DNA of 37,410 nt from Gemmatimonadota bacterium (GCA_021324775.1 JAJPIM010000028.1:1-37410); one strand, 5' to 3'. Shown: positions 18,801-25,902, numbered from the stretch's first letter. Notes: generated by a model not told the origin, from the letters alone. Numbers and translations: made by a program.

Positions 18801-19130
18801 GTCGCGGATGTCCTGCGCGCCTTGGTCGGGGTCTTTGCCGTAGACGTAGAACACGACGATCTGCGCGAAGCCGTCGGTCGATGTCGACGTGATCTGGTCG
18901 ATCCCGCTGATCGCGTTGAACTGCTCCTCCATCCGGTCCACCACTTCCAGCTCGACCTGTCCGGGCGATGCCCCCGGATACGGCACGGCCACGAGCACGA
19001 TCGGCTGCTGGATATCGGGGAACTCATCGACGTCGGTCTTGAAGAGCGCGTAGATGCCGAACGCGACGATCGCGATCATCGTCGTCACCGTGACGATCGG
19101 CCGCTTGATCGCGAAGTCGGAGATGAACAC
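15885..19130 (-). CDS. RND efflux transporter, HAE1 (AcrB-like) family
   Basis: This 1081-residue inner-membrane pump has the typical start FISDFAIKRPIVTVTTMIAI and two large periplasmic loops. Helix 4 carries the proton-relay acidic pair in LSLAIGILIDDAIVVREN (about residue 400). Conserved segments such as VAVPYPGASPGQVELEVVD and GIVAKNAILLIDFA are intact. The C-terminal periplasmic loop contains a Gly/Ala-rich insert (AAAGMGGAAGGAPLATIPLG). It should export amphiphilic or toxic compounds using the proton gradient, with the neighbouring fusion protein and TolC-like channel. The start lies 3 nt after the stop of the fusion-protein gene. Confidence 0.95.
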   Translation of the reverse strand: MFISDFAIKRPIVTVTTMIAIVAFGIYALFKTDVDEFPDIQQPIVLVAVPYPGASPGQVELEVVDRMEEQFNAISGIDQITSTSTDGFAQIVVFYVYGKDPDQGAQDIRDAISEIRDKLPAEMKEPIIKKQDPGELPIVSLALTSQTMSPSELTILADPGITKELRSITGVAQVTMSGGVDRTIAVNVRPADLQAAHVSVADVVNALNSQNLAAPVGAVVGTLTEQQIRLLGRLQTPQDFLQLVVASRGGQLVRLGQVADVKDTSVEARSVALFNGQLGIGMDITKSKGISTTRVADDIKARIAELQKTLPPGVHLTLVRDAGVRVRNSVRNVEEALIEGALLTVLVVFLFLNSWRSTIITGLALPVSTIAAFIAVWACGFTLNTMSLLGLSLAIGILIDDAIVVRENIVRHIELGEDHVAASHSGTDEIGLAVTATTFSIVAVFVPVAFMNGIAGQWFKPFALTIACAVLVSLFVSFSLDPMLSAYWPDPQLEAHQRRNVLARALDRFNVWFDRQADAYRSVIGWALDHRAAMVSIAVISFVGAIVFQRFYGKGEFIPDSDRSEFDIDVQTPPGSNLDYMRLKLDELGRLVRSHPEVDYTYATVGDAAGSGRVDDADIYVRLVPRSRRHVSQQDFAQTIRSEIARVGGVTPYIFSNGFGDRRKQIEVQLRGTDEAVLARFADQVLAQVRTVKGAADAGLSTRGQRPELQIDLNRGLAATLGVTVGTVAQSLRPAFAGVHAGDWVDPTGKTRDVTVRLAPEARTNLADLAQLPLVLPGAAAVANPAGAAAGMGGAAGGAPLATIPLGQVATISTTLGPAEIDHLDRDEVITVGANPVGASLSDVSDAINAKVAKLQLPPGVRISQGGQVKDKDTVYGSIFAALGLAVMLMYLILVVQFGSFLDPLAIMMSLPLSLIGVVIALRVTDGSINIMSLIGVILLMGIVAKNAILLIDFAKWSKEKNGSSTRDALIEAGRIRLRPILMTTMALIAGMIPVALGFGEGADFRSPLGRAVIGGVITSTFLTLLVIPTFYEILDEWRTGMQVFFRQRAIDSKRAKGEPREPGARGLPGNPPVPGPAAGD

Positions 19131-19133
19131 GGG

Positions 19134-20267
19134 CTATCTCGCGGCGGTCGTCGAATCCGTGACCGCGGTGATACGGACCCGGGTCCCACTGCTGATCGCC
19201 TGGGCGGACCCGACGAGCAGCGTGTCCCCGGCGTTCACGCCGGCGGTGATCTGCACCTGGTTCGCCTGGGTGTCGCGAAGACCGAGGGTGACGTCCACCC
19301 GCTCGACCCGGCCACGCGCCAGCCGCTCGACCGCCGGACGCAGGTTCCGGGTGTCGATCGCGTCCACCGGCGCCACGAGCCCACGCGCGCTGTCGCTCAC
19401 CACCCGGCCGCTCGCGAACAATCCCGCGACGAGCGAGTTGTCGGGGTTCTGGATGGTCGTGTACAGTTGCACCTGCCGGGTGCTCGGGTCCGCGACGGGA
19501 TTGATGCGGGTCACGGTACCCGAGAACGGCCGGTCGCCGTACCCGTTCAGCGAGAACGCGACGGGCTGCCCGACGCGCACGACCCCCAGTTGCTCCGCGG
19601 GCACCGCAGCCTGCAGTTGCAGTACCGACGGGTCCACGACCGAGAACAGCATCGCCCCCGGCTGCACCACGTCGCCCGCGCTCACGCTGCGGGCCGAGAT
19701 CACGCCCGCGAACGGCGCACGAACGGCGGTGTACGCGAGCTGCTTGCCCGCCGAGACGAGCCGCGACTTGGCGTCGGTCAGCGCCGCCTGCGCCTGCACG
19801 TTCGCTTCGTCGGCCGTCTCGCGGTCCCGGTCCGATATCGCGCCCGCCGCATACAGGGTGTCGTACCGCTGGCTCTGCCTGGCCGCGTAGTCCGCCGCGG
19901 TCTGCGCGGCGGTGACCGCGGACCGGGCCGACGCGAAGGCGTCGCTCAATCCCGTCGCGTCGATCTGCGCCAGCTCTTGCCCGGCCGCGACGTGCTGCCC
20001 CTGATCGGCTGAAATGCGCACCACGGACCCGCCGACTTGCGCCCGGATCTGCGCGTCGCGCACGGGTGCGAGTGTCCCCGAAATCACCGGGCCGCTCCGG
20101 ATCTGCGCCGTCGTCACGACCGCGACGTTCTCGGGGCCGAGCAGGATGGCGTTGTCGGCCGGCGCCGCCTGCTGGCCGCACGCCGATGCCGCGAGGACGC
20201 CGAGCACGACCGCGATCAGACCTGCCCCGCGCGCCACCCCCCGTCTCGTCGCGGTGCGTCTCGCCAT
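19134..20267 (-). CDS. RND efflux periplasmic adaptor (membrane fusion protein)
   Basis: The adaptor links the RND pump to the outer-membrane channel. It has an N-terminal signal with a Cys at LAASACGQQ (probable lipoprotein) and a lipoyl-like half, VRDAQIRAQVGGSVVRISAD. A short alpha-hairpin follows (FASARSAVTAAQTAADYAAR onward), then the second lipoyl half YTAVRAPFAGVISARSV and beta-barrel segments. The ATG at 20267 overlaps the TolC stop by one base (TGATG); a GTG at 20270 is an alternative. The gene is second of three structural pump genes. Confidence 0.93.
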   Translation of the reverse strand: MARRTATRRGVARGAGLIAVVLGVLAASACGQQAAPADNAILLGPENVAVVTTAQIRSGPVISGTLAPVRDAQIRAQVGGSVVRISADQGQHVAAGQELAQIDATGLSDAFASARSAVTAAQTAADYAARQSQRYDTLYAAGAISDRDRETADEANVQAQAALTDAKSRLVSAGKQLAYTAVRAPFAGVISARSVSAGDVVQPGAMLFSVVDPSVLQLQAAVPAEQLGVVRVGQPVAFSLNGYGDRPFSGTVTRINPVADPSTRQVQLYTTIQNPDNSLVAGLFASGRVVSDSARGLVAPVDAIDTRNLRPAVERLARGRVERVDVTLGLRDTQANQVQITAGVNAGDTLLVGSAQAISSGTRVRITAVTDSTTAAR

Positions 20268-22174
20268 CACGGCGCGGGAGCCCCCGTCTGGCTCGCGGCC
20301 GGATACGTCGGTGTCGGCGGCGCTGCGGTCGTCGATGGAGATCCGGGGATGACCGGACCGCCCGGTGCGGTAGTCGTCGTCTGCTGCTGCGTGGCGGCCG
20401 GCGGGGCGACGGTCGGATTCCCCTGCGCCGCGCTCTGCGACGCGCTCGCCCCGGCACCCGCGCTCGACAGCGGCAGGTCCGTGATCAGTCCGAGACGGAC
20501 GCGCGCGACTTGCAGGTTGCGCGCGGCCTGCGCGCGGTTCGCCAGGGCCTGCTGCTGCGCGATCCGCTGATCCGTCAGCTCGATCTGGGTCGAGATGCCC
20601 TCCTTGTAGCGCAGCTCGGCGATCTGATACGCACGCGTCGCCTGCGTCACGGTGCCCACGCTCGCCGCCCAGGCCGCCTGCGCTTCCCGCAATGTCTCGA
20701 TCGCCGTCCGCGCATCGAGCACGGCCAGTTCACGGGTCTGCTGCAACCGCGTGCGCGACTCGTCGAGGTTCGCCTGCGCCACCATCTTGTCGCCTTGGAT
20801 CCGGCGTCCGGTGAAGATCGGTACTGACAACCCCACGCCGACGTTCCAGTTCGTCAGGAAATCGGCCCACGAGGGCAGGTTGAGCGGATACGCCACACGC
20901 TGGTACTGCGAGGTCAGCACCACCGCCGGCAGCCGCTCGGATTTGGCGGCTCGCAACAGCGCGGAGTTCTCGTTGACGGTCTCGACCTGCTCGCGCACGG
21001 TCGACCGCCGGTCCACCCCGGTGTCGGCAGTCAACTTGATGTTCTCGGCGGCCATGACGACGCCGCCCGAGTCCAGCACCGTCTGGACGGACGCCAGATG
21101 CACGCCATCCGGCGCGGCGGTCGAATCCTCGACGTCGGTCGTGAGTTGCAGCGGCGCGTCGAGCGGCAGCTTCACGAGTTGTTTGAGCCGGTAGTACGCG
21201 ATATCGCGCTCCCCGCGCCGCTGGATCACGATCGGCACCTGGTTGTTGCGCGTCACCTGCGCCTGCAGCAGGTCGAACTCGGACTGGGTCCCGACTCGCT
21301 TGGTGAGCTGCGTCTGCTGCAGCGTGCGATCCGACTGGGCGAGGGTGGACTCGGCGATCGTCACCAGCCGGTCGGCCAGCGCCGCATCGTAGTAGGCCTG
21401 CGTGACGTCGAATGTCACCTGCGCCCGCTGCGCCGTCACTTCGATCTCGGCCGCACGCCGCGGCGATTTCACCGCCTGGCTCTGCGCGAGGACCTGGCCG
21501 TTGAACAGGGTCTGCGAGAAGTTGAGGCCGAGCGTGTACTGGTTGAGCGAGCCGAACCCGACGTTCGCGAAATTGATGCCGCCGAATCCGTTGTTGTTGG
21601 GACACGACAGCGCGGCGTTGAGCGCCGCCTGGCGCTGCACCTGTGTCGACAGCGAGTCGATCCGCGGAGAGCACAGCGCGACTTGCGATGTCCTGCTCGT
21701 ATCAATCGGCGTCGCCGTCGCCTTCGCGAGCGCGGTGTACTGGGTCTGCAGGGTGCGCGTGTACCCGGCCGTTCCGCTCAGTTGCGGGAACCAGTTCGAG
21801 AGCGCCTCGTACACTTCTCCGCGCGCCCGCAACACCCCGGCCTGCGCGATCCGCACCGCTTCGCTCTTCGACAACGCGATCCGCACCGCCTCGGCGAGCG
21901 ACAGCACTGACGCGTTCGGCTGCCGGGTTCCCGACGCGAGCACGATCGTGCCCGGCGCCGTTTCGGATGGCGTCGCGGGCGCCCCGGTGGCCGCGGCCGC
22001 GCGAGCCGCACTATCGGCGCCTGCACGCTGCGAGCCCGCGCTCGGCGGGCCCGCACTCTGCGCGTACGTGGCGGGCGCGATAGACACCACCGCCAACACG
22101 GCGACGATCGCGGCCACCCTACTGCTGCGTCGCGCGCGCGCTCTCTCTCGCTCACCCTGCGCTAGTTGTGTCAT
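20267..22174 (-). CDS. TolC-like outer-membrane efflux protein
   Basis: It provides the outer-membrane channel of the efflux system. A signal peptide (VAAIVAVLAVVSIAPATYAQ) is followed by an Ala/Pro-rich linker and then two TolC repeats. The first contains LSLAEAVRIALSKSEAVRIA and NWFPQLSGTAGYTR. The second contains VGVGLSVPIFTGRRIQGDK and the helix around LREAQAAWAASVGTVTQATR ending at LRYKEGISTQIEL. The C-terminal ~70 residues are a Pro/Thr/Ala/Gln-rich low-complexity tail. The length is about 635 residues, long for the family mainly because of both tails. The ATG at 22174 lies 8 nt after the tetR stop. Confidence 0.93.
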   Translation of the reverse strand: MTQLAQGERERARARRSSRVAAIVAVLAVVSIAPATYAQSAGPPSAGSQRAGADSAARAAAATGAPATPSETAPGTIVLASGTRQPNASVLSLAEAVRIALSKSEAVRIAQAGVLRARGEVYEALSNWFPQLSGTAGYTRTLQTQYTALAKATATPIDTSRTSQVALCSPRIDSLSTQVQRQAALNAALSCPNNNGFGGINFANVGFGSLNQYTLGLNFSQTLFNGQVLAQSQAVKSPRRAAEIEVTAQRAQVTFDVTQAYYDAALADRLVTIAESTLAQSDRTLQQTQLTKRVGTQSEFDLLQAQVTRNNQVPIVIQRRGERDIAYYRLKQLVKLPLDAPLQLTTDVEDSTAAPDGVHLASVQTVLDSGGVVMAAENIKLTADTGVDRRSTVREQVETVNENSALLRAAKSERLPAVVLTSQYQRVAYPLNLPSWADFLTNWNVGVGLSVPIFTGRRIQGDKMVAQANLDESRTRLQQTRELAVLDARTAIETLREAQAAWAASVGTVTQATRAYQIAELRYKEGISTQIELTDQRIAQQQALANRAQAARNLQVARVRLGLITDLPLSSAGAGASASQSAAQGNPTVAPPAATQQQTTTTAPGGPVIPGSPSTTAAPPTPTYPAASQTGAPAP

Positions 22175-22182
22175 GCCGGCGG

Positions 22183-22857
22183 TCAACGTGGTGGAGCCGC
22201 GGTCGTGTAGCTCGGCGTCGCACGCGGCCTCGTGCTCGACGCCGTGCTCGACGCCGTGCGCGGCGTGAGTCGCGCGCCGAGTGCTCGCAGGAAGATCTCG
22301 ACATAGGCGGCCGGTGCGCGCTCGGCAGGCTCCGGATACATCGCCGGCATGAGGTCGCGTCCCATGGCATCGGCAAAGAGCGCCGACATGAGCATTGAGG
22401 TCGCCGCGGGGATGTCGGGCCCGGCACCGGTCTCGGAATCCGCCGGCAGAAACCCATGGGTGCTCAACCGCCCGACGTAGGCATGAAGTTGCGACGCCGC
22501 ACGCATCGGCCCCTCCCCGATGCACGGCGCGACCACGGGCCGTTCCTCCATCTCACTCATCATCCGCCGGACGAGCGACCGCGCGTCACTCATGTGCGCG
22601 CGAACGACGTCGGCCCACTCCGTCAGTTCGCTCCGCGGATCCACCGGCACGAGCGGAAGATTCGGAAATGGCGGCCGCACGGCATGCGTCCGCACCGCTT
22701 CGTTGATCAGCGCCTCTTTGGATCCGAACTGCCGGAAGATCGTGATCTCGTTAACGCCGGCCTGGTCAGCGATCCGCCGCGTCGTCGCCCCGCGAAACCC
22801 GAACTCCCCATAAACCCGCGCCGCCGCCGCGACGAGCTTCCCGCGCTCAATCGTCAT
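22183..22857 (-). CDS. TetR-family transcriptional regulator
   Basis: Residues 1-50 form the TetR DNA-binding domain: LVAAAARVYGEFGFRGATTR, then the recognition helix region IADQAGVNEITIFRQFGSKE. The C-terminal ligand-binding part is alpha-helical and carries a Ser/Thr/Arg/Pro low-complexity tail of about 25 residues coded by short repeats. It is the first gene of the efflux operon and probably represses it together with itself, releasing on binding a pump substrate. Operator candidates are in the promoter region upstream. Confidence 0.93.
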   Translation of the reverse strand: MTIERGKLVAAAARVYGEFGFRGATTRRIADQAGVNEITIFRQFGSKEALINEAVRTHAVRPPFPNLPLVPVDPRSELTEWADVVRAHMSDARSLVRRMMSEMEERPVVAPCIGEGPMRAASQLHAYVGRLSTHGFLPADSETGAGPDIPAATSMLMSALFADAMGRDLMPAMYPEPAERAPAAYVEIFLRALGARLTPRTASSTASSTRPRATPSYTTAAPPR

Positions 22858-22944
22858 CGCGAACCCGCGAGACGAAGAGCGCTCCAGCCGAATTGCGTCG
22901 GCGCTAGCTGATGCGAGATGAGGATTCGTGACATCGGGGCGCGG

Positions 22945-22985
22945 AAGTTAGGCACCCACCTGCCTGTAAGCAAGCAACTACTTGC
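22945..22985 (-). promoter_or_regulatory. Promoter and probable TetR operator of the efflux operon
   Basis: On the minus strand TTGCTT (22968-22973) and TAACTT (22945-22950) are separated by 17 nt. An inverted repeat gcaag-6-cttgc (22970-22985, plus strand) covers the -35 box. This is where a TetR dimer would block polymerase. The leader to the tetR ATG is about 80 nt. Confidence 0.5.
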
Positions 22986-23389
22986 AATAGCGGCCGTCCC
23001 CGATGCCAGCGGTCCGCCGGCCAACCGTCCCTGGTAGGGGCCGGTCATGACCGGCCCAGTAATACCGTGGTCCCCGTCCCACCAAGGCCAACTCGGCAGA
23101 ACTGTAGTTGCCGTTCCTCCCAGGCGAGCCGTCGCGATCAGACCCACATCCCACACACCAGGTGCGCGCGGCCAAACCCGCGGCCAAACGCAGCGGGGGC
23201 CGTTCGAGAACCGAAGGTCGCCCTGTTCGGGCAACGGCCCCCACTGTCAACGGCGCCCCACCTGCCTCCGTGCACTGTCGCCTGCCTGGATTCACCTGCT
23301 CTGGGACCCAATCTGCTTCGGCGAGCCCCACCAGCCTTGTTCTCCTCTCTCCTCTCTCGCTTCTCCTTTCTGCTTCGCTCCTCTTTCGC
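22986..23389. other. Intergenic region with palindromes, no convincing gene
   Basis: Between the sulfurtransferase end and the efflux promoter about 400 bases lack a recognisable gene. The region holds a perfect 20-bp palindrome (23038-23057, half site gggccggtca) and a 10-bp inverted repeat gggggccgtt / aacggccccc (23195-23204 and 23233-23242) around a 28-nt loop. It also holds a direct repeat of gcggccaaac near 23169-23189 and a pyrimidine-rich tract from 23337. Open frames here have no family resemblance and no clear start. A structured RNA or multiple operator sites are possible. Confidence 0.55.
23337..23388. repeat. Pyrimidine-rich tract downstream of the sulfurtransferase gene
   Basis: The plus strand is nearly pure C and T (ttctcctctctcctctctcg, then cttctcctttctgcttcgct). 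It directly follows the stop codon of the minus-strand gene, so that gene's mRNA would end in a purine-rich (GAGAGGA) tail. Similar tracts follow two other minus-strand genes at 24536-24577 and 30262-30312. Confidence 0.6.
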
Positions 23390-23818
23390 CTACGCTCCCT
23401 TGGCAATCGGCGACCGCACCGCATTCCCCCACTCGGTCCAACTGCCATCGTAATTCCGCACCTTGGGATACCCGAGCAGATACGTCAGTACGAACCACGT
23501 GTGCGACGACCGCTCGCCGATGCGGCAGTACGCGATCACGTCGTCCGATGACTTGAGACCCTGCTCCGTCTCGTAGATCGCCCGCAGATCCGCGGCCGTC
23601 TTGAATGTCCCGTCCGGATTCGCGGCCCGAGCCCACGGCACGCTCTTCGCGCCCGGGATGTGGCCGCCCCGCAGCGTGCCTTCCTGCGGATAGTCGGGCA
23701 TGTGGAGCTTCTCGCCGGTGAACTCCTGCGGCGACCGCACGTCGACGAGCTTGCCCTTGTGCTGGCGGACTTCCGCGAAGAACGCGCGGATCGCACTGTC
23801 CGACCGTTCGTGCGCCAC
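23390..23818 (-). CDS. Thiosulfate sulfurtransferase, C-terminal (catalytic) rhodanese half
   Basis: This is the second rhodanese domain of a CysA-type sulfurtransferase. Motifs are [40 protein letters not shown] and the active-site loop [16 protein letters not shown], with the persulfide-forming Cys and its surrounding CRIGERS loop. It lies in the same reading frame as the N-terminal half. The stop TAA at 23819-23821 is followed without a gap by GTG at 23816-23818, which could re-initiate translation and give 142 residues. In intact homologues the two domains form one chain of about 280 residues. Either the pair is a split but functional enzyme, or the TAA is a disabling mutation or sequencing error. 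Confidence 0.8.
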   Translation of the reverse strand: MAHERSDSAIRAFFAEVRQHKGKLVDVRSPQEFTGEKLHMPDYPQEGTLRGGHIPGAKSVPWARAANPDGTFKTAADLRAIYETEQGLKSSDDVIAYCRIGERSSHTWFVLTYLLGYPKVRNYDGSWTEWGNAVRSPIAKGA

Positions 23819-24292
23819 TTATTGCGTCGCCGGATAGTGCGGCACATCGGTCGAGGTCGGCCGTCCCTCCGCTTCCCACTTGCTCCGCCCGCCGTCCACG
23901 AGCCGCGTGTTCGTGAACCCGAACAGCTTGAACACCCAGAACGCGTACGCCGCCCACCAGTTGTTCTTGTCGCCGTAGAACACGACGGTCGTGCTGTCGT
24001 CGATGCCGAGCCGGCGGAGCAGTGCCTGGAATGCCTCGCGGGTGAGATAGTCGCGGATCACGGGATCATTGAGGTCCTGGTGCCAGTCGATCTTCTGTGC
24101 GCCTGGGATATGGCCCGTATCGTAGAGCAGGACGTCTTCATCGCTCTCCAGAATGCGCACTTTCGGGTCCGTGAGATGCTCGGCGACCCACGCCGTCGTC
24201 ACCAGGACTTCGGGATGCACGTATCCCTTCGCGACGATCGCGGGATCGGCTCCCGCCTTTGGAGAGCCCGGTGCTGTTGTGGTTGGTGCCAT
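23819..24292 (-). CDS. Thiosulfate sulfurtransferase, N-terminal rhodanese half
   Basis: The first domain of a two-domain sulfurtransferase, which moves sulfane sulfur from thiosulfate to thiol acceptors. It has [40 protein letters not shown] and [20 protein letters not shown], where the usual catalytic Cys is replaced by Asp (YGDKNN), as in the non-catalytic first domain of this family. It ends at HYPATQ followed by TAA, exactly where intact homologues continue into the catalytic domain. The start ATG at 24292 has GGAG 6 nt upstream; an ATG at 24316 directly abuts the terminator T-run. Regulation is probably by the upstream leader. Confidence 0.85.
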   Translation of the reverse strand: MAPTTTAPGSPKAGADPAIVAKGYVHPEVLVTTAWVAEHLTDPKVRILESDEDVLLYDTGHIPGAQKIDWHQDLNDPVIRDYLTREAFQALLRRLGIDDSTTVVFYGDKNNWWAAYAFWVFKLFGFTNTRLVDGGRSKWEAEGRPTSTDVPHYPATQ

Positions 24293-24316
24293 GTCGTACT
24301 CCAGTTGCGGGTTCAT

Positions 24317-24349
24317 GAAAACAAAAACCGGCCGCCTTCGAGCGGCCGG
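24317..24349 (-). terminator. Intrinsic terminator in the leader of the sulfurtransferase gene (attenuator)
   Basis: On the minus strand CCGGCCGC (24342-24349) pairs with GCGGCCGG (24328-24335) around a 6-nt loop, and the stem is followed by TTTTTGTTTTC (24327-24317). This is a textbook intrinsic terminator located between the promoter/leader ORF and the gene start at 24292. GCGGCC at 24409-24414, inside the leader ORF, is complementary to GGCCGC within the left arm and could form a competing structure. Confidence 0.85.
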
Positions 24350-24383
24350 CCGGTCTGGCGTGCGCGGTCTTCGGGTTCGTCTG

Positions 24384-24485
24384 CTACGCCGCGCGCACAT
24401 TCCGTCCGGGCCGCATGAGAGCGGCGCAGGCACGACAACACATGCAGGAAGGGCGGGACGGGCGGCGGCAGAAGCGCGAGGTCAT
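24384..24485 (-). CDS. Cysteine-rich leader peptide (putative cysteine attenuator uORF)
   Basis: An ATG at 24485 opens a 33-codon ORF ending at TAG (24384-24386). It encodes five cysteines at positions 6, 14, 16, 17 and 20, the core being [15 protein letters not shown]. The MCCRA core resembles the CCRA-type leader peptides known upstream of sulfur genes in actinobacteria, where ribosome stalling at Cys codons controls downstream expression. There is no ribosome-binding site; the predicted transcription start falls at or one base before the ATG, so translation would be leaderless. The ORF stop is 35 nt before the terminator stem. A shorter start at the internal ATG (codon 15) is possible. Translation is not proven. 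Confidence 0.6.
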   Translation of the reverse strand: MTSRFCRRPSRPSCMCCRACAALMRPGRNVRAA

Positions 24486-24492
24486 TGCGCGT

Positions 24493-24522
24493 AGGCTACA
24501 CAGCGGCGGAGCGGCCTGTCAA
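24493..24522 (-). promoter_or_regulatory. Sigma70-like promoter of the leader peptide and sulfurtransferase
   Basis: On the minus strand a consensus -35 box TTGACA (24517-24522) is separated by 18 nt from TAGCCT (24493-24498). Seven nt separate the -10 box from the leader ATG, placing the start of transcription at or next to it. Confidence 0.65.
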
Positions 24523-24535
24523 GCCGTGCCTGTTC

Positions 24536-24577
24536 TGACCTCCTCTCCTTTCTCCTTTCTTCGTTCTCCTTTCTCGT
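24536..24577. repeat. Pyrimidine-rich tract downstream of the DoxX-like gene
   Basis: The plus strand reads tgacctcctctcctttctcc and continues with tttcttcgttctcctttctc up to the TAA of the DoxX-like gene. It shares tctcctttct with the tracts at 23337 and 30262. Both flanking genes are on the minus strand. Confidence 0.6.
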
Positions 24578-24958
24578 TTATTGCCGCGGACGCGGCCGCA
24601 GACGCGCCATGGCGACCATCAGCACCATCAGCAGGGTGCCGGCGGACTTGAGCGGCAGACGCCGCAATACCACCATCTCGGTGGCCGCCGCCGCTATCAG
24701 GAGCCCGCTCAAGAGGACCGTCGCCGGCAGCACAGTTCGCCGCATCGACAACAGGACGGCGCCCGTCAACTCGCCGATCCCGACCGCGTAGCGCAGCCAC
24801 TGTCCCATCCCCACGGCGTCGAAAAGCGAGACCATCGACGGGAACCCCAACAGCTTCGCGCTCCCCGCGCCCACGAAGATCGCGACGACGACCCACCGCA
24901 GAATCTCCGCCGGCCGCAGCCGCGCCGCCCGCGCGCGCTCGGCGGGCCGGCGGGGCAT
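24578..24958 (-). CDS. DoxX-like integral membrane protein
   Basis: This 126-residue protein has four hydrophobic segments beginning LRWVVVAIFVGAGSAKLLGF, then WLRYAVGIGELTGAVLLS, PATVLLSGLLIAAAATEMVV and GTLLMVLMVAMARL. The GxGxxKLxG helix followed by the GxxELxGAV helix is the DoxX-family pattern. Such proteins occur as small subunits of quinol-dependent or thiol-linked membrane complexes, but most are uncharacterised. The ATG at 24958 is used; in-frame GTG codons nearer 24982 would lengthen it. It follows the beta-barrel gene by 38 nt and is probably the last gene of the cupredoxin operon. Confidence 0.78.
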   Translation of the reverse strand: MPRRPAERARAARLRPAEILRWVVVAIFVGAGSAKLLGFPSMVSLFDAVGMGQWLRYAVGIGELTGAVLLSMRRTVLPATVLLSGLLIAAAATEMVVLRRLPLKSAGTLLMVLMVAMARLRPRPRQ

Positions 24959-24996
24959 GGGCACCCCGACGGGTTCGTCAGGCACCACGGGAACAC

Positions 24997-25902
24997 CTAC
25001 CACAACCGGTAGCGCGCGGTCAGCCGCCATGTCGTCACGTCGGCCGGGACCGAATACACTTCCGCGCCCGCATCGAGCGCACGAATGATCTGCACGTCCA
25101 CTCCGCCGAACACCGCTCCGCGCTGGAGATTCACTTCGACGAGCGTCCGGTCGGTCACGCCGTTGCCGTCGGTGAAGCCGACACGGAAATGCGGCGAGAG
25201 CGACGTGTACCCGGCCCCCGCGAACGCCGAGACCCGCCCGCCAGGCGCCGTGATGCCCAGTGTACCCTCGCCACCCTCGGACGTCGCGTAGAACGCATCG
25301 CTGGACGGAGTCGTACCGAAACACGGCTGCCCTTCGTTCGACGTCTGCAGCGCGGAGCTCGGACAGGTGATCGGACCCTTGACGCTCCCCATCGTCGCAT
25401 GCGCCCGCAATTGCAGCAGCAATCCGATGCCGGTCGCATTCGCCGGCGGCGACACCAGGCTCCGCGTGTACGACAGCGCGAGACTGCCCAGGTTCGGTTG
25501 TGCACGGTCCACCGTCACCGGCGGCAGATACGCCCCCTCGACCGCGAACCCGAGCGGCAAGCCCACTGTCAGGCGGAGCCGCGGAAGCAGCGGCGACAGA
25601 TTCGTCGCGTCCTGCTTGGCCGGGTAACAGAAGTTCGTCTCCTGCACATTTTTGGGTGCCGCCGGCACACCCGTCAGTTCGCCCGTCAAAGCCACGCTCC
25701 CCGGTGCCAGCCGCATCGGCGCATCGGCCGTCGAGAACACGATCGGCGCCTCGTAGAAGGCCAGGAGCCGCGCCTCGTTGCTGTTGGCCGGCGGGGTACA
25801 CTGCGCGCCAAGTGACACGGCGTGCAGGACGCACAGCGCGCCCGCCAGCCCGATCACCGCGCCCGGCGGCCGGCGCTTCGATTCCACGACATGTCTGGTC
25901 AT
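24997..25902 (-). CDS. Outer-membrane beta-barrel protein, unknown family
   Basis: A signal peptide (AVIGLAGALCVLHAVSLGAQ) ends in the usual AxxAQ-type cleavage site. The mature part of about 270 residues has alternating amphipathic strands such as GSLALSYTRSLVSP, IGLLLQLRAHATMG, VSAFAGAGYTSLSPHFRVGF and VNLQRGAVFGGVDVQI. It ends WRLTARYRLW, an aromatic C-terminal strand typical of outer-membrane barrels. Four cysteines in the body could form two disulfides. The ATG at 25902 overlaps the cupredoxin stop (ATGA), so the two are translationally coupled. The cargo or partner is unknown. Confidence 0.75.
   Translation of the reverse strand: MTRHVVESKRRPPGAVIGLAGALCVLHAVSLGAQCTPPANSNEARLLAFYEAPIVFSTADAPMRLAPGSVALTGELTGVPAAPKNVQETNFCYPAKQDATNLSPLLPRLRLTVGLPLGFAVEGAYLPPVTVDRAQPNLGSLALSYTRSLVSPPANATGIGLLLQLRAHATMGSVKGPITCPSSALQTSNEGQPCFGTTPSSDAFYATSEGGEGTLGITAPGGRVSAFAGAGYTSLSPHFRVGFTDGNGVTDRTLVEVNLQRGAVFGGVDVQIIRALDAGAEVYSVPADVTTWRLTARYRLW

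Noticed and set aside
17541-20012. Very long plus-strand open frame (823 codons) across the RND and fusion-protein genes
   Set aside because: It is antisense to two clearly homologous genes, is Arg/His/Asp-rich with no family features, and is a product of the high GC third-position bias.
22854-23234. Minus-strand open frame of 126 codons in the gap upstream of tetR
   Set aside because: It has no recognisable domain, overlaps the tetR promoter and operator and the palindrome, and lacks a ribosome-binding site.
23816-23821. Recoding of the stop inside the sulfurtransferase as selenocysteine
   Set aside because: The codon is TAA, not TGA, and no SECIS-like hairpin follows.
24353-24492. SAM or other riboswitch in the sulfurtransferase leader
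   Set aside because: No SAM-I or SAM-II core elements are visible; the Cys-rich ORF with terminator explains the leader better.
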